Positions 52,201 to 62,706 of a stretch of 64,000 nucleotides of DNA are shown here, piece by piece. The stretch spans positions 4,154,001-4,218,000 of the forward strand of contig JAVFKD010000016.1 in the NCBI GenBank assembly GCA_036429605.1. The letters run 5' to 3'. A program made the translations under genes and the position numbers. The first letter of the stretch is position 1; the number at the start of each line of letters is the position of its first letter. The notes beneath the pieces were generated by a model. The model searched no databases, had not been told where the DNA came from, and worked only from the letters and a program-made list of their open reading frames with translations. The stretch comes from Cladobotryum mycophilum. Lineage: Eukaryota > Ascomycota > Sordariomycetes > Hypocreales > Hypocreaceae.

Positions 52201-55200
52201 CTTCCCATCGCTCGGGGCTCTCTCATACGCCGGCCTCGATCACCTTTTGCAGAAGCAACTGCCCGATCTTAGCATTGACCCCGACAACATCACAGATATT
52301 TACCCCACTTCACCTTTGCAAGAGGGTATGCTGTTGAGTTCCAGCTTGGGCATCGCTTCTTACGACAACTACTGGATCTGGCGACTACTTCCTGGAGCAC
52401 TTGGAGGCAACTCTCCCATCTCCCCTTCAAGGCTCGAGGATGCATGGACCAAGGTCGCCAGCCGTCACTCCATCCTTTCCACAATTTTCACTACCCACCC
52501 CGAAGGAAATAGCTTCCTTCAAATTGTCCCATCTGGTCTGAAGATCCGTGTGATCCAGAAGACCATTACTTCAGGCAGCACGACAAAGGTGTTAAGCGAG
52601 CTTGAAAAGCCTGAATTCGCTGTCAATGAGCCCCAGCATGCCTTTACTATCTGCCAGTCAGCATCTGGCGAAGTGGGGTGCAGATTGGATATCAACCATA
52701 CGCTCATTGACGCAACCTCTCTGTCTGTTTTGATGCAAGAAGTCACTGCAGCTTATGAAGGCCATGATCTCCCCGCGGCCCCTGCCTTTGGCGACATGAT
52801 TCGCTTCATCTACAGCAACTCAAGGGCCGAGACTCTGTCCTCGTGGCTCAGGTATCTTGCGGGAGTGGACTCATGCAAATTTCCCTCATCCTATCCCGAA
52901 TCAAGCCCTCCCAAAGAGGAAAGACATGGTACCATCAGCATTCCAACCGTATCAGTCGGCACGACAAGCTTCTGTAAGAAGATCGGAATCACCCGCTCCG
53001 TCTTCCTTCAGGTTGCCTGGGGTATGGTCTTGGCACAATTCACGGGCAAGAAGGAGGCCTGCTTCGGATACTTGGCCTCCGGAAGAGATGCCCCTATAGA
53101 TGGCATTGATGGCATGGTTGGTCCCTTGGCTAATCTGCTCATCAGTCGCATCAACATGCACATGACAAAGAGAGATGCTTTGGAGGCGACATCAGACTCC
53201 TCCATCGAGCACCTGTCGATGCAGCACGTCTCCTTGGCAGAAATTCAGCATCACCTCGGAAAGTCTGGAAGATTCTTCAATACTGCCATGACAGTTCGTG
53301 AGGATCTTGAGACTAAGATGGCAGAAAGCCCCGGCATGACTTTCGAACTCCATAACACTGAAGATGCGCACGAGGTATGTAGAGATTCATATAAAACCCC
53401 TTCTCTTGGTTTCTAATTACTAACATTTTTTTTTAGTTCGACATCATGTTCTCTGCTAATCTAAGCAAAGACAATATCGACATGGCCCTGCAATTCCAGG
53501 AGTCACACGTTAGCCACGATACCGCTCATGAGGTTGGCGCTCTTCTTGTCAAGGCCATCGAATATTTAGTTTCATCTCCTACCATAAACAATTCGCGACG
53601 CGATAGGACTTCCCTCTATGATGGTTTCTACAACCACTTGGTCGGAGCTGAGGAGGCTTCCGTCACTTCCTTCTGGAAGGACCAGTTCTCCAACATTGAA
53701 GGCACTCACTTCCCTCAATCCAAGACATCCAATGCTGCTCGGCCCGATTCCGAACTCAACTTGGACATTACCGGAATCGAGTGGCCTCAGGGTGTTTCCT
53801 CTTCAGCCATACTGCGAGCTGCCACTTCTGTTGTTCTCGCAAGACGCGAAGACTCTGATGAAGCCCTCTTTGGTGCCACTACTATGGATGGCGCGCATGA
53901 AGTACCTCTCCGTGTCGTGTTGAACTGGGGCTCCAAGGTATCTGAGTTCCTCGAACTCTTGCAAAAGCAGATGGATTCCATGAGCACTTTTGAGCGAACC
54001 GACCTTTGGCGCATTCGCGGAATCAGCGAGGAGGCTGCATTTGCTACTGATTTCAAGACCTTGCTGACAATCCAGTCTGATGAAAAGAACGCAGATCAGA
54101 CTTCCTCAGTCAACAAAAATTATCCTCTCATGATCAACTGCAAGGTTCAACCCAACGGGGCGACCGTGAGCGTCAAATTTGATCCCAGTGTGTTAGGAGA
54201 ATCACAGCTCGGACGCATCAGCTCTCAGTTCGAGCACGTACTTCACCAACTGGCCGATGTTAGGAGACATCAGGACCAGCTTCGAACACTCGCCGACCCA
54301 AGTCGACCTGACCTTCAGGACATCTGGACCTGGAACGCTGTCCTACCTGAAGCTCATGATGATCTTGTCCACAACCTCATCGCTAAGCACGTTCAGGAAC
54401 AGCCAGATGCCCCCGCTATTTGCGCATGGGATGGCAATCTGACCTATGCCCAGCTTGACGACTTGTCTACCAAGCTCGCAGCCAAATTGGTTCGCGCCAA
54501 CGTCAAGCCCGGAACTATTGTGCCTCTTTGCTTCGAGAAGTCCATGTGGATGTCAGTTTCTGCTCTCGCTGTGATGAAGGCTGGTGGAGCGTCCATCTCT
54601 GTCGACCTTACGCAACCCATTGAGCGTTTGCACGCAATTATTTCTCAGGTTGACCCTCAAGTTATCCTCTGCTCAGCACTCAATGCGTATCTTGCAAACG
54701 AACTTGCGGCTAGCATTCCAACCATCGTCGTCAGCCACCCACAGTTTGAATCAGTCGAAGTCGAAGCCGTTGAGCTTCCTGTCCCTAGCACTACCGACTT
54801 GCTGTACCTCGTGTTTACCAGTGGCAGCACAGGAACACCAAAGGGTGTCATGGTTACTCACGGCAATTTCACGAGCGCTGTGGCATACCAACAAGAGGGC
54901 ATGAAGTTCTCGAACAAGGATCGTGTGTTCGATTTCGTGTCCTATGCCTTTGATGTCAGTTGGTCCAACTTGCTTCAAACGCTCTGCGCTGGTGCTTGCT
55001 TGTGTGTACCATCAGCAGATGAGCGCAAGAATGAGCTCTCCAACTGTCTTGAGAAGTACAACATTACGCTGTTGCACATTACTCCCTCGCTTGCCCGCAT
55101 CATCAAGAAGGAAGCCCTTGCCAGGCTCGACACATTGATGCTTATTGGTGAAGCTAGCATGCCTAGCGATGCCTTTTTGGCGGGCGATAACACATTGGTT

Positions 55201-57447
55201 ATGGATACGTATGGCCCTGCAGAGTGTACGCCAGTAGCCACCATCGCAGACATGAAGAACAATGCAGGAATTGGTCGTGGATTTGGTCTCAACACTTGGG
55301 TTGTAGACCGTGAGAACCCGGATATGCTTACACCAATTGGTACTATTGGTGAGCTTTGGCTTGAAGGGCCCCTGGTGGGTGGAGGTTATCTCAAGGACTC
55401 TGTCAAGACTGATGCGGCCTTTGTTCGAGACCCTGCTTGGCTACTTCGCGGGTCTCCTGAATCTGGACGCGCTGGACGTCAAGGACGACTTTACCGCACT
55501 GGTGACTTGGTCCGATACAATGAAGATGGAACGCTGACCTTCATTGGTCGCAAGGATACCCAGGTAAAGATTCGTGGTCAGCGTGTCGAGCTTGGCGAAG
55601 TTGAGCATCACGTACAAAAGGCTCTGGCCGAAGCGGTTGGAGGCAGCGTCTTGGTTACCGCCGAGACCATCAAGCCACAAGGTACGATGATTCTCGCCGC
55701 ATTCGTTACTCTGGGTGAGGCGAATGGTATGACGGAGGAGGAACATAGCAACGCCGTTCAAGAGGCGACCGCTAAGCTGGCAGAGCGATTGTCAAAGACA
55801 TTGCCTGTCTACATGGTGCCCGCCGCATTCATCCCGATGCGAGATATCCCCATGGGTGCCACTGGAAAGAAGGACAGACGCCGCATCCGTGCCATCGGCG
55901 ACTCCATCACGGCGGAACAGCTTGCAACCCTCTGTGGTCAAAACACCGAGAGCCGTGCGCCAGAGACTGAAAGCGAGAAGCTTGTTCAGGGTCTCTGGGC
56001 AGAAGTCCTCCGAACTAAGCCAGGCAACATCAATGCGGAGGACAACTTCTTCCTCATCGGCGGTGATTCCATCATCTCCATGCAGCTCGTTGCCGTAGCC
56101 TCAAAGGCCAACGTGCAACTCACAGTCACTCAAATCTTCCAGAACCCTACTCTCGAAGCCATGGCTCGAATTATCGATTCAGCTTCTCAACCCGAGCCTT
56201 CTCCCACCGCTAAGCCACAGGGCATCGAGGCATACGACTTGCCTGACCTCGGACCCTTGAAGGAGAAGATCACTGCCGTTTTCCCTCTCTCTCACCAGCA
56301 ACAATACTATCTCGGGGAAGATTTCCGCAAGCCCAAGTTCTCTTGGAACTACCTCTACCTTGATTTCCCCGCCTGCGACGTCGAGCACCTGCGCAGCTGC
56401 TGCTCCAAGCTTGTTGCTCACCTCGACGTTTTACGCATTCTTTTCACTCAAACTTCAACTGGCTTGGTCCAGCTCATTCTCGATTCCATGGATGCGCCCA
56501 TTGATGAGTATACCGACTCGTCCATCAATATGGAGGCACTCTTCCAGCAAGCTATTGATCGTGATCTTGCTAGCCCTTGGAAGTTGGAGGAGTCTACACT
56601 TCGCTTTGCCATCCTGCGCGCTGCCGGCGACGCAACCCGTATTATTATCCGCCTCTCACACGCCCAATATGACGGTGTCTCAATTCCCTACCTTATCAAC
56701 ACTTTTATGGCGTTCTACAATGGCCAATCCCTCCCTGAAGCACCTCGCTACTCCGATGTTCTCCAGCACATGGTCAATACCAAGGAGGAAACCCACTCCT
56801 ACTGGCAGAAGCTCACTGAGGGTGCCACAGTCTCGAGACTCCCAGGGCCTAAGCCTGAGCCCACAGAGGGCAACAATGTTCCATTTGTTGTCCGAAACAC
56901 TGCGCGTGCCGTCGCTGCCAACAGCAACATTACTCCAGCAACCGTCTTCACAGCAGCAGCTGCTCTCGCAATTAGTCGCATCACTGCCAACAACGATGTC
57001 ATGTTTGGCCGCGTCGTCTCAGGACGATCTGGCCTTGCCGGAGAACTTCAATCCGTCGTCGGACCCTGCATCAGCATCGTCCCCGTTCGAGCTCAGCTGC
57101 AATCAACTACCAGCCTCAGCGACATCATTCCCATGATGCACGAGCAGAACATCAACTCACTCTCGCGCGATCTGCTGGACGGAGACCACACCGGCCTTGA
57201 CTATACTTTCGCTACTCAGTACGAAAACATCGAGGCGCTCCGCGAAGCAGCCGATGGAGAGATTCAGCTCCAGGGCTACGAGAGGACAGACAAGCACGCA
57301 CACCTGGACCTGGTTGCTATTCTTGCAAGCCCCGTACAGGATGGATTGGAGATTAAGATCACCGCTAGCCGAGCTCATCATCAACAGGAGATGATCGAGA
57401 AGCTCTCCAAGGAGATTTGCAGCATTTTGGATGGTTATAGCAACTAA
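29340..57447 (+). CDS. Giant seven-module non-ribosomal peptide synthetase (one apparent frameshift)
   Basis: About 9,350 residues in two exons; the only intron is 53375-53436 (GTATGT...TACTAAC...TTTAG). Domain order: A1-T1-C1-A2-T2-C2-A3-T3-C3-A4-T4-C4-A5-T5-E-C5-A6-T6-E-C6-A7-T7-CT. All seven A domains carry the FTSG(S/T)TG and YGP(A/S)ECTP motifs, the YRTGDLV motif and the terminal GK(T/V/K)DR lysine. All seven T domains have GG(D/E)S. Both E domains have HHxxxDLVSW. CT has SHAQYDGVS, the form seen in fungal cyclising C-terminal domains. With no starter C domain, the product should begin with a free amino acid and be closed head to tail: a cyclic heptapeptide with D-residues 5 and 6. The frame breaks once, in A1 at the C5 run 29741-29745; the 27-base GT..AG segment there cannot be an intron that repairs it. 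The product is not identified. Confidence 0.93.
31266..35130 (+). other. NRPS module 2 (C-halfC-A-T)
   Basis: A full condensation domain (about 31341-32600; NHTLLDGMS) is followed by an extra C-terminal half of a condensation domain (about 32605-33230) with no HHxxxDG motif. Then come A2 (about 33256-34850; code D A L Q L G P P I K) and a carrier with Ser at about 35013. No epimerase follows, although the carrier has the same SITAMQVVS form as the two epimerase modules. Confidence 0.8.
35131..39040 (+). other. NRPS module 3 (C-halfC-A-T)
   Basis: C2 (about 35200-36460; HHSLIDAVS) is followed by a half condensation domain (about 36475-37120). A3 (about 37150-38760) has the code D V S H M I T P V K, identical to module 7. 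The carrier (Ser about 38926) is of the other class, FFRIGGDSIGAMRLASKA. The D V x H start and the final K resemble bacterial serine codes, so a serine-like residue is a weak inference. Confidence 0.8.
39041..42295 (+). other. NRPS module 4 (C-A-T)
   Basis: A single complete condensation domain (about 39060-40370; MHHAAYDAWS), with no extra half. A4 (about 40384-42020) has the code D A L L V G A P M K. The carrier (Ser about 42173) is of the FFRLGGDSITAMRLVSKA class. The substrate was not predicted. Confidence 0.8.
42296..46945 (+). other. NRPS module 5 (C-A-T-E)
   Basis: A complete condensation domain (about 42320-43640; IHHALYDAWT). A5 (about 43660-45270) has the code D A F V C V A P G K. 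The carrier Ser is at about 45433. The epimerase (about 45610-46930) has FGLSPIQQMFFDM, AHHLVIDLVSWR, EGHGRE, VGWFTT and ILFNFTG, so it looks active. The residue added should be presented in D form. Confidence 0.85.
46946..52210 (+). other. NRPS module 6 (C-halfC-A-T-E)
   Basis: C5 (about 46950-48220; NHALSDAFS) follows the first epimerase and should accept a D-donor. A half condensation domain lies at about 48230-48930. A6 (about 48970-50570) has the code D I L N V A G P L K and the motif FTSGTTGKPKAC. The carrier Ser is at about 50722. The second epimerase (about 50890-52200) has GHHLIIDLVSWR, ESHGRE and VGWFTT and looks intact. Confidence 0.85.
52211..57447 (+). other. NRPS module 7 plus terminal cyclising-type C domain
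   Basis: C6 (from about 52220; NHTLIDATS) contains the gene's only intron (53375-53436). A half condensation domain follows at about 53610-54290. A7 (about 54310-55900) has the code D V S H M I T P V K, the same as module 3. The carrier Ser is at about 56068. The terminal condensation domain (about 56230-57447; SHAQYDGVS) has no A or T after it, the arrangement fungi use for macrocyclic release instead of a thioesterase. Confidence 0.85.
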
Positions 57448-58002
57448 ATGATGGAAGTATACTTAGATTGGATAGTTTAGGACCACTTTCATTTTCTTTT
57501 CATATTTGTCTCTAGCTAGTTAATCGTATATAGAGCATAGTTATCGTTTATACAATGTTTTCCACATGTCCTTTTCCATTGACCTTTAGTGATATGCGAT
57601 TGCAAAGAGTGACGAACACCTACACCCCGGGAAAACATGTGTTGTATGTAGATGGCATATTTACATATCAGGCTTGGCGATTTGGCAGTGTGCCTTTGTG
57701 AAAGGTTAACCTCGCGCTCCTGTTGCCTTCATGAGTGATAGCCACGAAACACGAGGATCCGTAAAAGTTTACACAGCACACTATTCACTCCTCTCACTCT
57801 ACTAAGAAATCGGTTACAGTGGTTTTGGTACAGCTCACATCGCAGTAGCAGCCCAGTCTTCGCAGCACAACAATGAAAAATGAAAAACTTTCTCAGACAC
57901 TCATCACAGTCCCAATCACTAGCAAAGAATCACTCAGATGAACTTGATAACATACTTCAATCATTCATTTGCAAACAAGGAGCTCTATATACGCTATTTC
58001 TC
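57448..58002. other. Tail-to-tail spacer
   Basis: About 550 bases between the stop codons of the peptide synthetase (+) and the chitinase (-). It should hold both 3' ends. No gene or repeat seen. Confidence 0.6.
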
Positions 58003-59333
58003 CTACTGAAGCGAGTTCACGCCAGCCTTCAAGGCCTTGAAGTGGCTCCAGTCATGGCTATCCTGAGCAAAGCTCCAGGCCATGACACCACCAAGCTTCT
58101 TGGCGCCAACAATCTCCTTGAACTTTCGCTGAATCAACGCGGGCGTGTCCCAAGTCCAGTACTGCTTCTTCGCCGAGTCCCAGTACCACTGGCCGCCCGA
58201 AACGCTGTCCTCCTTGCCCTTGGCAAAGATGGGCTGCAGGGTTCCCCAGCTGTCCACGTCGAAGGTGTAGGCCCCGGAAAGGCCGGTGTCGGTGCCATCG
58301 GGGGTCTCGAGAACGGCGGTTTCGCAGCCGGTGGGGGTGTTGCAGTTGACGCCGTCCTTGGTAGTGAACCACTTGGCGTAGAAGGCGAAGCCGAGGTTCA
58401 TCTTGCTGGCGGTCATTCCGCGCTCGAGGTAGATGTTGACGGTGTTGAGAGATGCGGCGACGGAGGTGTGGTGGGTAGTCTTGTTCATTCGGCGGTTCAT
58501 CAAATCATAAGTCATGACCTAAGCCATTGTCAGTGAGATTTCTATGTTTGAACGGTGAGATGGGACAAACTCACGTTAACGTGATCAACAGCACGGTCGA
58601 TCTTGGGAACCTGCGCAGGTGTAAAGGCAATCATGTCCTCCTCACGTCCAGGAACAGCAATGGAAAGCTCCTTGTTGCCAATGGCCTTCTTGATTTCGGC
58701 GAGAAACAATGGGTATGTCTCAATCTCTCCGACCTTCTTGTCATTGGGGATGTTCCTGTAGTCCTCGCCGTTGCCACCGGGGTATTCCCAATCAACGTCT
58801 GCATAAAGGATTAGCTCAGGCTGGTCTCGAAATTCTTCTACCTGAATAAATTTCATGACTTACCAACACAGTCGTATCCAAGTCGATTGAGCGTATCCGC
58901 AACATTCTTGGCGTAGGTCTTGCGAGTCTGGTCGGTCGCAGCACCAGCGCTGAAACCAGAAGTGTCTCCCCAACCGCCAATGGCCATGCACACCTTGGTG
59001 CCTTCGTCAAACAGGGCCCGGACCTGGTCCAAGGGCATGAATGGGGTGTACTGTCCGCCATAGTTGAATAGAGTTGTCCCGGCAAACGCGGTGATTACGT
59101 GGGTGACGCCAGCGGTGACGGACCTGTCCGGCAGGTGTGTCGTGTGCCATCTACAAGCATGTTAGTTGGCGCTTTCAAGATCATACAAAACAAATGCCTT
59201 GTTCATGATCATGATCAAGACATGCGCTCAGCAAGGGAACTTGGACTTACTGGTCAAAGTACATGACAAGGCGAGGCTTGGCCAAGGCGCCAGTGGCAGC
59301 CGCAGCCAGTACGGCGAGAGTAGAAGAACGCAT
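58003..59333 (-). CDS. GH18 chitinase (secreted endochitinase)
   Basis: A 369-residue secreted chitinase in four exons: 59333-59251, 59150-58864, 58798-58575 and 58518-58003. Residues 1-18 form a typical signal peptide ending TGALA, followed by KPRLVMYFDQ, the first barrel strand. The second strand has CMAIGGWGD (the SxGG-like motif). The catalytic region reads DCVDVDWEYPGGNGEDY across the second intron, with the proton-donor glutamate in place; the family consensus is DGxDxDWE, so the glycine is a cysteine here. MTYDLMN and MAWSFAQD supply the usual substrate-binding tyrosine and tryptophan strands. There is no carbohydrate-binding module or GPI tail. It would hydrolyse chitin outside the cell, for wall turnover, mycoparasitism or insect cuticle. 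Its place beside the peptide synthetase is probably chance. Confidence 0.93.
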
Positions 59334-60697
59334 TGTGAGGGTATCAAAAGAGCAATTAAAACGTCAACGCTGGAGGGAATGGTAGGAAAAGGGACGATTA
59401 GATTTAAACATGACACGAAACCCATCACAGGGACGAGAGCATCTTTATAGCCCCCCATGTCTTCAGCGGTGTACCCAGACAAGCATTGTTCACCCAGCAG
59501 GGATTCATGGCAGATAAGCGTGTGAAAGGAAATGTTACTGAATGTTTGTCAATGCAAACATGTTTGGGCTGATCGTTGCTTGTCTTTGATTAGCCAATCA
59601 TTGTAACGTCGCAATTTCATCTGGGGCGTGATGGCAATGAAACAAGGCCCCGCGGGGCGTGTTGCCTCGTCAGCACTGATCACACCTGTCTAGTATGGCA
59701 TGGAGAGATGGAGACCACGGGTTTGACAAACATCGTTAACCGATCATGGGAGCTTGCCCAAGTGGTGTTACAGAAACGGCCTGAAGGGGACGATCTGTTC
59801 CCTAGTTTGTAAGGTCCCTTAACCGCCAAGAAGCCCCCCGACTTTTTACCACGTGTGAAACGCTGCTACCCCTCTGAAGCTTGCCTGAAGAGCTCCGGTC
59901 CTAGAAAAAGGTCCAGTGGTCTTGGGCGGCACTAAGGCAGGTTGGCAGGACAAAACAGCTTCCTCTAAAAGGACGATCGCCGGGATCTACAGAGTCATTT
60001 TACCTTTATCTCCTTCTAAATTCATGTGACTGATAAATATCTTTTGCAAGTCTTTCGAGAAAATTCATAGAGGTTGATTGACCAGAATTGCTGTTCAGCA
60101 AAGAATGAATGGAAATCCAGTGGCTTTGACAGAGAAAAGCACGGCCGATTCCCAATCTGCTCACTCATGCATCTAAGCGCCCATTCGGCTATTTAAGTAA
60201 GCATAATAAGCCCCGGAACTCGCCAGGTCAGGGGGCAGTTTCGGCGCATCACAGCCAGAAGTTGTAGAATCCTTGCAAGGTGGTATAATGGGCATCCAAA
60301 ATGGAGGCTTAAGCGCCGGAGTCAGGACAAGGATCCTCATGCGTATGTAGGTCTAATCGCAATTTGTACAAGTAAATGCCGAGACATGCACTACGTACGG
60401 AGTAGAGATCGCGAGTCAAAAACAGACTTGATATAACTCAGTATTCTGTTGAGCTCGGTTGTGTCGCGTTCACGTATCGCATCCATGTACAGAGCACAGT
60501 TTGCTGTTACACACCAAGAGAATAACACCGTTGAACACTATCTATTGATCTTTCAAGCGTACCCTTCAGCATTAAGAGTTCATACATGAGTTATATCATA
60601 CACATTGCCATCCACTTTGTGTTGAAGCATACAATGCAGAAACGTAATGCATTGTAGAGTCAAGTCAACAGCATGCACCTAACAATTCCCAGCCCCA
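59334..60697. other. Intergenic region with chitinase promoter
   Basis: About 1.4 kb between the chitinase start and the 3' end of the MFS gene (both minus strand). It should carry the chitinase promoter. No supported coding frame, RNA gene or repeat seen. Confidence 0.55.
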
Positions 60698-62706
60698 TCA
60701 AGATTCCATCGCTGCCTTCTTCACTTCCTGCCAGTAACTTTCCCTCTTCAAGTTCCTCAATCTCTTTCCAAAAAGTACCATGGGAATATACACACAACAA
60801 ATGGCCAGTCCAACAAAGGCCACGCTGATGAAGCAGTTCTGAAGACCCAAGTTATCCAACCAGGGCGTGATGCCGTATCCAATGGCAAAACTCATTGTAT
60901 TGCGGATGATGATGCATGTCGCTATCCCATCTCCGGACACGTCTCGGTATGAGTCGATGAGGTATGCGACAGACAGTGTGACACCGGCCGCATTGCAAGC
61001 TGCAAGGAAACACATGGCGACAAGAAGACCGAACCAATGAACATGATGGGCGGCCTGTGATCGCATCGAACAGAAATCATTAGCATTTTTCTTTCATTGC
61101 GTCAAGTAGAATGAAAAGCACTTACCCCGACACCCCAAAGAATGAGACTACCAGGCACCAATATCGAGGTCAAAGAAAACAGCCAGAGGCGCTGCTCGGG
61201 TTCAAAGATGCCCCGATTGCGACGAGCCAGCTTGATGACGAACCAGTCAGAAAAGGCACCGCTATACCAAGATCTATTCAAACATTAGCATCACTCATAT
61301 CTCACGTCGATTCTTTGAGGGTCATGCATACCCGATGCCAACACCAATGACACAAGCTAGGTAGCTCAAACCCACGATACTCGGCTTGAAGTTGTATGGA
61401 GCACCACCGAGTACGATGGACGCCGTAGCATTCAAGATGTTGAACCAGATCAAATACGTTCCATACGAGAAACCCGAGTAGAAGATAACGGGCCATCCAA
61501 TGAATCGGATGATCTGCCACGCGCGCCTGTGCATCATGAAAGGTCGCGGCTTATCGAACAAAGCAAGTTTCTGCCAAAAGGTCTTTTCGGTTCCATGCAA
61601 AGGTTCGCCGTGAGTTGCATTCCCAGATATCTGCGTCTCACGGTCTGCCGGTGCTGATGTCTCTCCCTCTTCCTTGCTCGTCGGCATGACAGATTTGTTA
61701 TCAGACTGGCCATCCTCGACGTAGATGACCCCAATCGTCTTACGGTCATAGTTTGTCTCTTCCATGAAGAAGAACAGGAAAAGAAAGCAACCGCCACCAA
61801 AGATGGCCATGAAATAAAACGGCCACTTATATCCCATGCTGTCGTTGATGAATCCGCAAATGACGGGCGCAAAGTAATTTGACGTTACCAGAATCCAGGC
61901 ATACCAGCTTAGGTATGTGCCCCGCTCATGGGTAAAATAAATGTCCGTAATGGACGTTTCGGGAAGCGCTTCGATGGGCGACGCGACAAAGCCGGTGACG
62001 ATGTTTCGGGCGATCCATTGGCCTCGACCTTGTGCGTGAGGACTCCAAGCCGAGACTGCCTACAGTGAAGGATTAGGATGGCAACCAGTGAAAAAAACAG
62101 TAAGGAGGTTGTGTTGCATACGACAATGCCCAACATGGAGAGCAGGTAGGTCAATCGTTTACCGTACTGGAGGGCAAATGGCTGCCAAAACAGTAGACCC
62201 CAGCCCAGAAGCAGGAACATGTAACCCGTTCCAGAATTTAGGTCGCCAACTGCAAGTGATTGAGTACAAGTCCGAGGCTCATGAGGTTATCATCACTCAC
62301 CGCTAACATTCAAGGGTTCGGAGAGGGGCACCAGAAGAGAGTACACGACAGAGAGCGCCATGCCATTGAAGAGCGTGAAGCTATGCATAATTCATCAGCT
62401 TCTCATTCCTTCACCTTTACGCATTGGTGCTCACACGATGAGACAGATCAGATGCTGCCTTTTCCTCCATGGCGACCAATTGAGGGGATCATTCACATCA
62501 TTTGACGGCGTTGGGATCAAGATGATGTCTTTTTGACGGCCGGCGTGTAGAGTCGCGGCATTTTGATCCAAATCGACGAGGTGGACGGTACCGGGCACCT
62601 GGGACACGTCGATCTCGGCTCCATCAGTCATCCCCGCCGGCTGCATTGCGGAGGTGTAAGATGAGGTGTGTGCGTAAACACCGTTGCGGCGCGTCGCATC
62701 GGTCAC
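60698..62706 (-). CDS. MFS transporter, 12-helix DHA1-like
   Basis: About 570 residues in six exons: 62706-62435, 62380-62301, 62249-62122, 62059-61332, 61273-61126 and 61054-60698. All junctions keep frame with GT..AG sites. The polar N-terminus of about 80 residues ends in NDPLNWSPWRKRQHL, the signature before helix 1 in fungal DHA1/HOL1-like carriers. Helix-forming stretches include FTLFNGMALSVVYSLLVPL, YMFLLLGWGLLFWQPFAL and WPFYFMAIFGGGCFLFLFFF. A central cytosolic loop of about 90 polar residues follows MEETNYDRKT. The second half has PYNFKPSIVGLSYLACVIGVGIG and IATCIIIRNTMSFAIGYGITPWL. These carriers export drugs, polyamines or metabolites at the plasma membrane; the substrate cannot be read from the sequence. 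It lies beyond the chitinase, so membership of the peptide cluster is doubtful. Confidence 0.9.

Noticed and set aside
29340..57447. Identity with the serinocyclin heptapeptide synthetase of Metarhizium
   Set aside because: Both would be seven-residue cyclic peptides, and modules 3 and 7 look serine-like. But as I recall that product its D-residues are not adjacent, whereas the E domains here sit in modules 5 and 6. It is worth a direct comparison but is not claimed.
29340..57447. Pseudogene status for the peptide synthetase and P450
   Set aside because: Each has a single one-base break at a homopolymer and every catalytic motif is intact; this fits sequence error better than decay.
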